From contig CAMKKZ010000035.1 in the NCBI GenBank assembly GCA_946413525.1, forward strand, positions 1-38,498: a stretch of 38,498 bases of DNA, written 5' to 3'. Origin of the DNA: an uncultured Oribacterium sp. GTDB taxonomy: Bacteria > Bacillota > Clostridia > Lachnospirales > Lachnospiraceae. Positions 1-6,645 of this stretch are shown here, one piece after another; the stretch's first letter is position 1; each line of letters opens with the position of its first letter. A program made the position numbers and the translations under genes. A model generated the notes under the pieces. That model was not told where the DNA came from. It ran no database searches and saw only the letters and a program-made list of their open reading frames with translations.

Positions 1-79
1 TCTTTTCAGGGTCTGTGCATTGTTCATTCTTCGCTTTTCAAGGTTCTTTCTTGCTGTCTCTCTTTGCGACAGCTTGTTT

Positions 80-108
80 ACTTTAGCACATCTTCTTTGA
101 TGTGTCAA
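80..108 (-). promoter_or_regulatory. rRNA-operon-type promoter (proximal, P2)
   Basis: On the minus strand a perfect -35 TTGACA (103-108) is followed after exactly 17 bp by -10 TAAAGT (80-85). An A-rich tract that could act as an UP element lies just upstream of the -35. Downstream the leader contains a GCTGTC/GACAGC hairpin (52-72) and a stretch reading GAACCTTGAAAAGCG, which resembles the leader that precedes 16S rRNA in Firmicutes. I infer that a 16S-23S-5S operon starts just beyond the left edge and runs leftward. A strong tRNA operon would be the alternative. Confidence 0.75.
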
Positions 109-284
109 GCACTTTTTTTATTGGATGTTTAGATAAATCGTTTTGATTTTCACAATCATTTCGCCTGAATCTTTCAGGTTTTCTTCATCAGTCTGTCATC
201 CAATCCATTGTGGGACTTCATTTTGAATCTTTTGAAGCCCTGTCGGCTGTTCAGTTGTTTGCTGTTCAGCGGCGACAAGGCAAT

Positions 285-313
285 ATGTTATCACCTTCGC
301 ATCCAACTGTCAA
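285..313 (-). promoter_or_regulatory. rRNA-operon-type promoter (distal, P1)
   Basis: Minus-strand -35 TTGACA (308-313), 17-bp spacer and -10 TAACAT (285-290). The 20 bp covering the -35 and its upstream A tract (308-327) are repeated exactly at 103-122 in the second promoter, so the two form a tandem P1/P2 pair about 205 bp apart. Tandem, near-consensus promoters are typical of rRNA operons. The transcribed gene itself is outside the window. Confidence 0.72.
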
Positions 314-511
314 GCACTTTTTTTATTTTTTTCAGAATATTCTCAAGCCAGGTTTACTGTTCATGCCTCCACAGCTTTGTTACAGAAAGGATTCTTCCAT
401 GTTCTTTCCCCAGGTGCTTCAAATCAATCTTTTTCGTTCACAAATGTTGTGTAATGCATATATCATTTCCCCTGCTGTGAATGGCTTTCTGCCACAGCTT
501 TCCTGGCAGGG

Positions 512-598
512 AATGGAAAATTTGCGGTTTTTAATGCCCGGAACCCTCCCCTCTCACGGACTCCGGGCAGGGAAAATGGAAAATTTGCGGTTTTTAAT
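512..598. repeat. 24-bp direct repeat pair
   Basis: The 24-bp sequence beginning AATGGAAAATTTGCGG occurs at 512-535 and again at 575-598, 63 bp apart, each followed or preceded by CCGGGCAGGGAA-like sequence. It lies in a roughly 640-bp stretch (331-976) with no convincing gene. Short open frames here have no ribosome binding site or recognisable protein. Its function is unknown. Confidence 0.7.
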
Positions 599-643
599 TT
601 CCCACTCCTCCCCCCCCGCAAATTCCCGACAGATAAAATTGAA

Positions 644-807
644 GTAACTATTCAGCACCCTATTCGCAGTCGCCTTTGGCGACTGCTCATGTGGGCGTTC
701 AGAGGCGCTCCGCGCCTTGTCCGCCCTCTGGATTTCCGAGAATTCCAAATGAAAAGCAAGCTTTCCATTTGGAATTCTCGGAAATCCAGAGGGTGCTGAA
801 TAGTTAC
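644..807 (+). mobile_element. MITE copy 1 (164 bp, 18-bp TIRs, 8-bp TSD)
   Basis: The element begins GTAACTATTCAGCACCCT and ends with the perfect inverse of that sequence. It is flanked by the direct repeat AAATTGAA on both sides (636-643 and 808-815). Inside are a small hairpin (GTCGCC/GGCGAC) and a long hairpin of about 27 bp per arm centred on AAGCAAGCTT. It encodes no protein; open frames across it are by-products. Copies 1 and 2 appear identical. It lies about 170 bp downstream of the fbp stop codon. GTAA ends and an 8-bp duplication fit mobilisation by an IS66-family transposase, which is not present in the window. Confidence 0.9.
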
Positions 808-976
808 AAATTGAATTGTATTGCATGTAATTAGTAAAACTTCCCTAATTACAAAAAAGTGATGTGGATGAAATATACTCTTATCCACGATTTCTCATGG
901 GAAGACGATTATTTCCCTAAAAATGAGCGTTACAGATCGAGCTACTCACAAAGGTGATGATGCGTTAATTTCATCT

Positions 977-2923
977 TCACTTCTTCGTCTTCTCCAGTAT
1001 ATCCCCATTCCTATATGCCATGAGAAGCTCTTCCAGATCCTTGATCTGCCGTTTCAGTTCCTTACCGGTATCTGTCACCCCCACCAGGACCCTTTTCTTC
1101 ATTTGTTCCACTATTTCAATTTTAGGAGTATTCTCCTCCCCCTTCTTGAAATCCTTATGCTCCGCCAAAGCAAGATGTCTGGAATTATAGATTAGCGTGT
1201 ACCCGGCTATTCCCGTTTTGGAATGATACGCTTTTGAAATCCCCCCATCAATAACGAAGAGTTTTCCGTTCGCCTTGATGGGGCTTTCCCCCTTTTTCGT
1301 CTTGACGGGGACATGGCCATTCATGACATGCCCCACCGCGGGATCTATCCCAAACTCGACAAGGAGCCTGTCTACAAATTCCTCCTCTTTTGAAAACTGA
1401 TAATAAGGATTAAATGTTTCTACATGGGTCTCCTCATCCTCCACAAAACAATGCTCGAATGTTGTGATCTTGTCTTTTCCAAACAAAGGCGATTTCGGAC
1501 CGCACCACATATACCAGAAAAAATCCGTAGCCCAAAGCTTGCCTTCCGGGTCATCCTCCCCGTTAAGGAACCACGCATCCACCGCCCTTTCGTTGAAATA
1601 ATCCATCAGCTTCCGCCCGGATACCTTGCCATTCTCCGTATCCAGCGAAAGGAAGCTCCCATCCTCATTCAATGGTATGCAGCCATGATATAAAAGATTG
1701 CCGTTAACCACCTTGTACATGGAACCATTCGTAAACAAAAAACTGATGTGCTTTTTTAAAAGCTGCGAATGAGTAAAGCTGTAAACCAGTATCTCCATTA
1801 GTTTTTCCTCACCCTCAGTGAGCCTGAGGGGATCCTGTGGGTCAATCGTAGGGAAATGACTATCCCTCAAGGTGTACGTTTTCCCCTCTATCTCCACCGT
1901 GCCGGCCTTATAATCGATTTTTTCCAGAAGCGACCTTTCCAAAAGGCCGAATTCGGGATGCCGGTGTATCAGCTTCCCTTCTTCCTTCAGCATGATAACG
2001 GTTATGGCCTTGCACATCCTGGCCGCAAGGTCGGGATGGACCGAATCCGACACGTTCCTGTCATAAATATGCGGGTGGAAAAATTCACAGGGATCGTCCT
2101 TGTAAACCTCCTCGGCAAACATTGACAAGGGTCTGAGATTTATCCCGTATCCGTCCTCCAGAACGTCAAAAGAATTATAAGATGTCGCTATCCTCAGGAC
2201 ATTCGCAATGCAGGCCGGATTTCCGCTGGCAGCCCCCATCCAGTCCGCGTCATGATTTCCCCATTGTATATCCACGTCATGAAAGCCCATCAAAGCCTCC
2301 ATGATGACGTCGGGATGGGGTCCTCTGTCAAATATATCCCCGATAATATGCAGGGAATCGATTGTAAGGTTCTGGATCAGCTCCGAGAGGGCGATAATGA
2401 AGTCCTCTCCCATGTCCACATCGATAATCGCATTCAATATTTCCGAGTGATAGATCCTCTTGTCCTCATCATTGTTGTCAAGATGCAAAAGCTCGTCAAT
2501 TGCATAGGCAAAATCCGCGGGAATTTTCTTCCTCACCTTAGACCTTGTATATTTCCGCACAACCTGCCTGCATATGGCAATCAGGCGGTTGATGGTGATC
2601 CTCTCCCATTCCGGCGTGACCCGGTCCCTGTTTTTCGGATCAGACAGGATTTCCCTGGGATAATATATTAGATTCGCCAGCGCGAGCTGCTCCTCCTCCG
2701 TAAGGAGATTGCCAAAGGTCTCCTCAATCTTGGCCCGTACTATTCCCGAGGAACTCCTCATCAGGTAAACAAAGGCCTCGCTCTCCCCATGAAGATCAGA
2801 AAAGAAATATTCCGTACCCTTCGGCAGCCCGCAGATCGCCCTCAAATTAATAATCTCAGCGCCCGCTTTTTTTGCCGTTGGAAACTGCTTTGCAAGAAGC
2901 TTCAAATAATCTAAATCTCTCAT
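977..2923 (-). CDS. fbp: Fructose-1,6-bisphosphatase class III
   Basis: This 648-aa protein has the length and motif set of the Firmicutes class III fructose-1,6-bisphosphatase, a cytosolic gluconeogenic enzyme that hydrolyses fructose 1,6-bisphosphate to fructose 6-phosphate. The metallophosphoesterase metal motifs are visible: FFSDLHGE near residue 41, IIGDIFDRGPHPD around residues 195-207 and WGNHDADWMG shortly after. A C-terminal GHVPVK and FVIDGGIS pair completes the metal site. The family is not related to class I or II enzymes. The start is chosen at the ATG preceding RDLDYLKLL; a GAGG about a dozen bases upstream can serve as ribosome binding site. It has its own promoter (3037-3066) and appears monocistronic. 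Presence of pfp elsewhere in the window gives the opposing glycolytic step. Confidence 0.97.
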   Translation of the reverse strand: MRDLDYLKLLAKQFPTAKKAGAEIINLRAICGLPKGTEYFFSDLHGESEAFVYLMRSSSGIVRAKIEETFGNLLTEEEQLALANLIYYPREILSDPKNRDRVTPEWERITINRLIAICRQVVRKYTRSKVRKKIPADFAYAIDELLHLDNNDEDKRIYHSEILNAIIDVDMGEDFIIALSELIQNLTIDSLHIIGDIFDRGPHPDVIMEALMGFHDVDIQWGNHDADWMGAASGNPACIANVLRIATSYNSFDVLEDGYGINLRPLSMFAEEVYKDDPCEFFHPHIYDRNVSDSVHPDLAARMCKAITVIMLKEEGKLIHRHPEFGLLERSLLEKIDYKAGTVEIEGKTYTLRDSHFPTIDPQDPLRLTEGEEKLMEILVYSFTHSQLLKKHISFLFTNGSMYKVVNGNLLYHGCIPLNEDGSFLSLDTENGKVSGRKLMDYFNERAVDAWFLNGEDDPEGKLWATDFFWYMWCGPKSPLFGKDKITTFEHCFVEDEETHVETFNPYYQFSKEEEFVDRLLVEFGIDPAVGHVMNGHVPVKTKKGESPIKANGKLFVIDGGISKAYHSKTGIAGYTLIYNSRHLALAEHKDFKKGEENTPKIEIVEQMKKRVLVGVTDTGKELKRQIKDLEELLMAYRNGDILEKTKK

Positions 2924-2926
2924 TTC

Positions 2927-3005
2927 ATCAATACCTCATTAACACTTCAATAACACTTCGCTAATACTATATTAATGCTTCATAACACTTCATTAATACT
3001 TCAAA
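2927..3005 (-). repeat. 11-bp degenerate tandem repeats in fbp leader
   Basis: Read on the gene strand, the fbp 5' leader is a run of about seven imperfect 11-mers of the form GAAGTGTTAAT, ending directly at the start codon. One unit reads GAGGTATTGAT, so the likely ribosome binding site is itself a repeat unit. The array is AT-rich and lies within the transcribed leader predicted from the promoter at 3037-3066. A structural or translational role is possible but unproven. Confidence 0.7.
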
Positions 3006-3036
3006 AACCCGTCGTATCAGTTCGAGGACTGCAAAG

Positions 3037-3066
3037 AGTATAACATAAATCATTCTTCCATATCAA
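3037..3066 (-). promoter_or_regulatory. Predicted fbp promoter
   Basis: On the minus strand -35 TTGATA (3061-3066) is followed by an 18-bp spacer and -10 TATACT (3037-3042). It lies about 115 bp upstream of the fbp start, with the 11-bp repeat array in between. A hairpin directly upstream (3072-3102) would insulate it from ftsH transcription. Confidence 0.6.
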
Positions 3067-3071
3067 ATGAA

Positions 3072-3102
3072 TGACGGGTTCCCCAAAATGAGAAACCCGT
3101 CA
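3072..3102. terminator. Hairpin terminator between ftsH and fbp
   Basis: Arms TGACGGGTT (3072-3080) and AACCCGTCA (3094-3102) form a perfect 9-bp stem. A T-rich run follows on the plus strand. On the minus strand it would sit between the end of the ftsH transcript and the fbp promoter. The direction of action is uncertain. Confidence 0.55.
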
Positions 3103-3188
3103 CTTGTTTTTATGCTATTGTCAACATTTTATTCAGAGTCATATTTGGCGACCATTCATATGATCGTACAGAAGTGTTCCAGGTATAA

Positions 3189-3357
3189 ACAATGCATCAA
3201 GCATCGTTTATACCGTATTTGGCGCATCCCACATCCTACAGGGATGCGTCTTAACAAAAAATGCCTTCAGGCATGTTTTGTTAAGATTTTTCCGCAGCAT
3301 TCCTTGTGCTGCGGAAAACCTGCACTTTGTCCGGGCATCCCCGAACAAAGCAACCTT
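3189..3357. repeat. Multi-hairpin element A (five consecutive stems)
   Basis: Five stem-loops stand side by side with almost no unpaired sequence: GGTATAAAC/GTTTATACC, GCGCATCCC/GGGATGCGT, CTTAACAAAA/TTTTGTTAAG, TTTTCCGCAGCA/TGCTGCGGAAAA and CTTTGT/ACAAAG. The stretch after the first stem (CCGTATTTGGCGCATCCC) matches the equivalent stretch of the element at 17553-17720 (CCGTACTTGGCGAATCCC), although the other stems differ in sequence. No protein is encoded. It may be a structured RNA, a repeat that folds as DNA, or a compound terminator downstream of ftsH. Confidence 0.7.
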
Positions 3358-3381
3358 ATCGGCAGATTCTATAAAATCATC

Positions 3382-3545
3382 GTAACTATTCAGCACCCTA
3401 TTCGCAGTCGCCTTTGGCGACTGCTCATGTGGGCGTTCAGAGGCGCTCCGCGCCTTGTCCGCCCTCTGGATTTCCGAGAATTCCAAATGAAAAGCAAGCT
3501 TTCCATTTGGAATTCTCGGAAATCCAGAGGGTGCTGAATAGTTAC
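3382..3545 (+). mobile_element. MITE copy 2 (164 bp)
   Basis: Appears identical to the copy at 644-807 and in the same orientation, with 18-bp terminal inverted repeats. It is flanked by the 8-bp direct repeat AAATCATC (3374-3381 and 3546-3553). The right-hand duplication overlaps the ftsH stop codon, so insertion occurred within a few bases of the end of ftsH without shortening the protein. Confidence 0.9.
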
Positions 3546-3551
3546 AAATCA

Positions 3552-6158
3552 TCATTTATCGGCAGAATCTAAAGACCCGGCAGAATCAGCCGCATTACCG
3601 CAGGGCGTGTTCAAGGGCTGGAATCTTTCGCCCGTTTCCGAAGCTCCGAGCTGGCCGCCAGCGGCATTCGCGTCCCCAGTATAGCCATTTTCGAAATCCG
3701 CCAAATAGGAATTACCGGCATCTGCATTGGCGCCGTCATTAGCCAGAGCATTTACATTAGCGGCGCCTGTGTCCTCCGCATTGCCATTGCCTGAATCCGC
3801 CATATAGGGATGGCCGGCAGTGCCCGCCGTATTAGCGTCATTAACTGCTATATTGGACGTATTAAAGCCATAAAGGGCAACGCCGGACTCCATTATGCCA
3901 TCAGCGCCATTTAGGCCATCATCGGGCAAATTTCCGGCATTAAAGGCGGCTCCCACAGCATTTGCCGGATAAGGGACGGAGCCATCGGCTCCGGGATTGA
4001 AGCCCGCGGCCCGCGCATTTCCCGCGGCGGCACCATAGGACGCGGCATTTCCGTTTTTTCCCCCTGTCAGAAAGGAATCTGCCTCGCAGGTCTTCCCGGC
4101 AGGGTCGCCGGCTGCTCCCTCCCCTGTCAGAAGGGGATCAGGCCACTGTGGTTTCTGAGCTGCCGAAGCGCCCGTGGGGCGGCCCTTCTCCGTGTCAAAG
4201 GATTCAGATTCAGGTCGTTCAAGAATATTCATGAACTCCTCGCCGCTGATCGTCTCCCTTTCGTAAAGATATTTTGTAATTTCATGCAGTTTCCCGATAT
4301 TGTCCTGCAGCAGGCGGTAGGCCTTGTCTTTCTGCCGCTTTACGAGCTGCACCGTCATCTCGTCAATCCGGGTCTGCGTTTCCGGGGAGCAGGTAAGGCT
4401 CGCGTCTCCGCCAAGATACTGGTTATGAATCTGCTCCATGGCCACCATGCCGATATCATCCGCCATCCCATAACGTGTGATCATAGCCCTGGCCGCTTTT
4501 GTCGCCTGCTCGATATCGTTGGAGGCGCCCGTGGTGGATGTATGGAAAATAAGCTCCTCGGCGCACCTGCCTCCCGTCAGTGTGGCGATCTTGCTCTCAA
4601 GCTCTTCCTTGGAATACAGGTAATGGTTCCCCTCCTCGTCCACCTGCATGGTATAGCCCAGCGCGCCGGAGGTTCTCGGGATGATCGTGATCTTGTGGAC
4701 CGGCGCCGAATGCTTCTGCAGGGCCGCCACCATGGCATGCCCCACCTCATGATATGAAACAATCAGCTTTTCCTTGTCCGTCATGACTTTGTTCTTCTTC
4801 TGATAGCCCGCAATGACCACCTCGATGGACTCCTCCAGGTCGGACTGGATCACCCTCTCCCTTCCCGCCCGCACGGCCCGCAGCGCGGCTTCATTGATAA
4901 TGTTGGCAAGCTCCGCGCCGGACGCGCCCGGGGCGGCCTTCGCAATCGCCTCCAGATTCACATTCTCAGCCATTCGGATCTTCTTCGCGTGCACGTCAAG
5001 GATGTCGATCCTCCCCTGGAAATCAGGCAGCTCCACCGGCACCCTCCGGTCAAAACGCCCTGGACGGAGCAACGCGGGATCCAACTGGTCGGGCTGGTTC
5101 GTGGCGGCCAGAATGATGATCGCCTTGGAGCTGTCAAAACCGTCCATCTCCGTCAGGAGCTGGTTCAGCGTCTGCTCGCGCTCATCGTTCCCACCAAGTC
5201 CGGAACCTCCGCGCTTTTTGCCGATGGCATCGATTTCGTCAATAAAGACGATGCACGGGGACTTCTTCTGAGCCTGCTGGAAAAGATCCCTCACCTTCGC
5301 GGCGCCCATGCCGACGAACATCTCCACGAATTCGGAACCCGCAATTGAGAAGAAAGGGACGCCTGCCTCCCCGGCCACGGCCTTCGCGAGCAGAGTCTTG
5401 CCGGTTCCCGGAGGACCCACAAGAAGCGCCCCCTTCGGGATCCTCGCGCCAATCTTCGCGTACTTTTCAGGATTGTTCAGATAATCGACCATCTCCGTCA
5501 GGAGATCCTTTGCCTCATCCTCCCCGGCCACATCCTTGAAGGTAACGCTCTCCCCATCCTTCTTCTCATACTCCCTGGCGTTGGATTTCCCGAAGCCGCC
5601 AAGGCCGAACCCGCCCATGGATCCCATGGATGAGGCCATCTTTCTGGAAAGCCAGTTCCCAAGCATCAAAAAAATAGTGATAGGCAGGATCCAGCTCAGG
5701 AGGAAGGACACCAAAGGGCTGGTCTTCACAGGGATTTCCTCATCAAAGCTCACCCCCTGCGAATATAGCTGGGCCAGGACATGAGCCTCCGTCAATTCAT
5801 TCTTCAAGCGCCCCGTCTGGCAGATAATGGTGCTGTTCCCTACCGTGGCTTCATATAGGATCGCCTCATCGTTCAGGTTGACCTTGGTGATCGCCTCGTT
5901 CCTTACCGCGTTCATGAATTCAGTATAACTCGTATTCCGGATGCTCCTTGTCATCAGGGACGGGAACACGAAGGTATTCAGAAGCAGTATCACGACAAGC
6001 GCGAAGAGGTAATAAAAGATGAGCGGCCTCGGATTGTTTTTGGGATAATTCCCGCCGTTCCCGTTTCCATCCTGATTCGAAAACTGCCTGAAAAAATCAT
6101 TGAAATTATTAAAACCACCACCATCATTATTGCCATTATTTTGGTTATATGATTCCAT
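3552..6158 (-). CDS. ftsH: ATP-dependent zinc metalloprotease FtsH with long C-terminal tail
   Basis: Membrane-anchored AAA protease that degrades misfolded and regulatory membrane proteins. Visible parts in order: an Asn/Gly-rich N-terminus, a first membrane segment (about 45-65), an external domain, a second membrane segment, Walker A GPPGTGKT, Walker B VFIDEID, the second region of homology ending LLRPGRFDR, and the zinc site HEVGH at residues 470-474 (usual form HEAGH; HExxH is kept). The third zinc ligand is probably the Asp of GASNDIEQ. The core ends near residue 650, then about 215 residues of Gly/Ala/Asn/Asp-rich low-complexity sequence follow, unlike the 600-700 aa usual length. I chose the ATG at 6158, which has AAAGGG just upstream; an in-frame ATG at 6197 would add 13 residues but lacks a ribosome binding site. 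Confidence 0.95.
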   Translation of the reverse strand: MESYNQNNGNNDGGGFNNFNDFFRQFSNQDGNGNGGNYPKNNPRPLIFYYLFALVVILLLNTFVFPSLMTRSIRNTSYTEFMNAVRNEAITKVNLNDEAILYEATVGNSTIICQTGRLKNELTEAHVLAQLYSQGVSFDEEIPVKTSPLVSFLLSWILPITIFLMLGNWLSRKMASSMGSMGGFGLGGFGKSNAREYEKKDGESVTFKDVAGEDEAKDLLTEMVDYLNNPEKYAKIGARIPKGALLVGPPGTGKTLLAKAVAGEAGVPFFSIAGSEFVEMFVGMGAAKVRDLFQQAQKKSPCIVFIDEIDAIGKKRGGSGLGGNDEREQTLNQLLTEMDGFDSSKAIIILAATNQPDQLDPALLRPGRFDRRVPVELPDFQGRIDILDVHAKKIRMAENVNLEAIAKAAPGASGAELANIINEAALRAVRAGRERVIQSDLEESIEVVIAGYQKKNKVMTDKEKLIVSYHEVGHAMVAALQKHSAPVHKITIIPRTSGALGYTMQVDEEGNHYLYSKEELESKIATLTGGRCAEELIFHTSTTGASNDIEQATKAARAMITRYGMADDIGMVAMEQIHNQYLGGDASLTCSPETQTRIDEMTVQLVKRQKDKAYRLLQDNIGKLHEITKYLYERETISGEEFMNILERPESESFDTEKGRPTGASAAQKPQWPDPLLTGEGAAGDPAGKTCEADSFLTGGKNGNAASYGAAAGNARAAGFNPGADGSVPYPANAVGAAFNAGNLPDDGLNGADGIMESGVALYGFNTSNIAVNDANTAGTAGHPYMADSGNGNAEDTGAANVNALANDGANADAGNSYLADFENGYTGDANAAGGQLGASETGERFQPLNTPCGNAADSAGSLDSADK

Positions 6159-6162
6159 AAAT

Positions 6163-6245
6163 TCCCTTTCTCCCCTATCAGAATAGTCTTGAATCATTCT
6201 GATTTCATATCAAGCCAATGCGGTTTCGCGACAGTAAAGCTCTCT
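6163..6245 (-). promoter_or_regulatory. Hairpin-SD leader repeat upstream of ftsH
   Basis: A member of the dispersed hairpin family described in the findings. Arms CAGAAT (6179-6184) and ATTCTG (6196-6201) pair perfectly, and on the gene strand the stem is followed by CTGATAGGGGAGAAAGGG and the ATG at 6158. The remaining intergenic DNA to 6481 holds a second degenerate unit and no gene. Confidence 0.6.
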
Positions 6246-6481
6246 GATCTTTGTGGTTAATGATCACCCTGATTCCCTGACATATCGAACTTACCGCGAG
6301 GCAAGCCGGTCCATCCGTAAAATGCATCAAGAAATACATCGGTCAAATATATCATCAAACGGTAACTATGGAACTCATTTTACAAAATGTTTGTGTTGAA
6401 AGTATGAAAAAGGTATTGTCTTAAGAGGGAAAATGTCAGAAATCGCGGAAATTGAATAATGCCGAACGCGAAGTAAAAAAG

Positions 6482-6645
6482 GCAACTATTCAACGCCCTA
6501 TTCGCAGTCGCCTTCGGCGACCGCTCATGTGGGCGTTCAGAGGCGCTCCGCGCCTTGCCCGCCCTTTGGATTTCCGGGGAATTCAGAGGAAAAGCAAGCT
6601 TTCCCTCTGAATTCCCCGGAAATCCAAAGGGTGCTGAATAGTTAC
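6482..6645 (+). mobile_element. MITE copy 3 (diverged)
   Basis: Same 164-bp length and order of parts as the other copies, but with many substitutions and a left end GCAAC instead of GTAAC. No target duplication is evident, so it is probably older. Substitutions in the long hairpin occur in matched pairs, for example CTCTGG/CCAGAG in copies 1 and 2 versus CTTTGG/CCAAAG here, so the stem is preserved. The right end overlaps the last codon of the giant gene at 6642-10949 and provides its TAA stop. Confidence 0.85.

Noticed and set aside
554..888. Small proteins reading SAPSGFPRIPNGKLAFHLEF across MITE copies
   Set aside because: The peptide is a translation of the inverted-repeat DNA; the frames have no start signal and recur only because the element does.
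3189..3357. Known riboswitch or retron RNA
   Set aside because: The hairpin array does not match a conserved riboswitch core that I recognise, and no reverse transcriptase is nearby.
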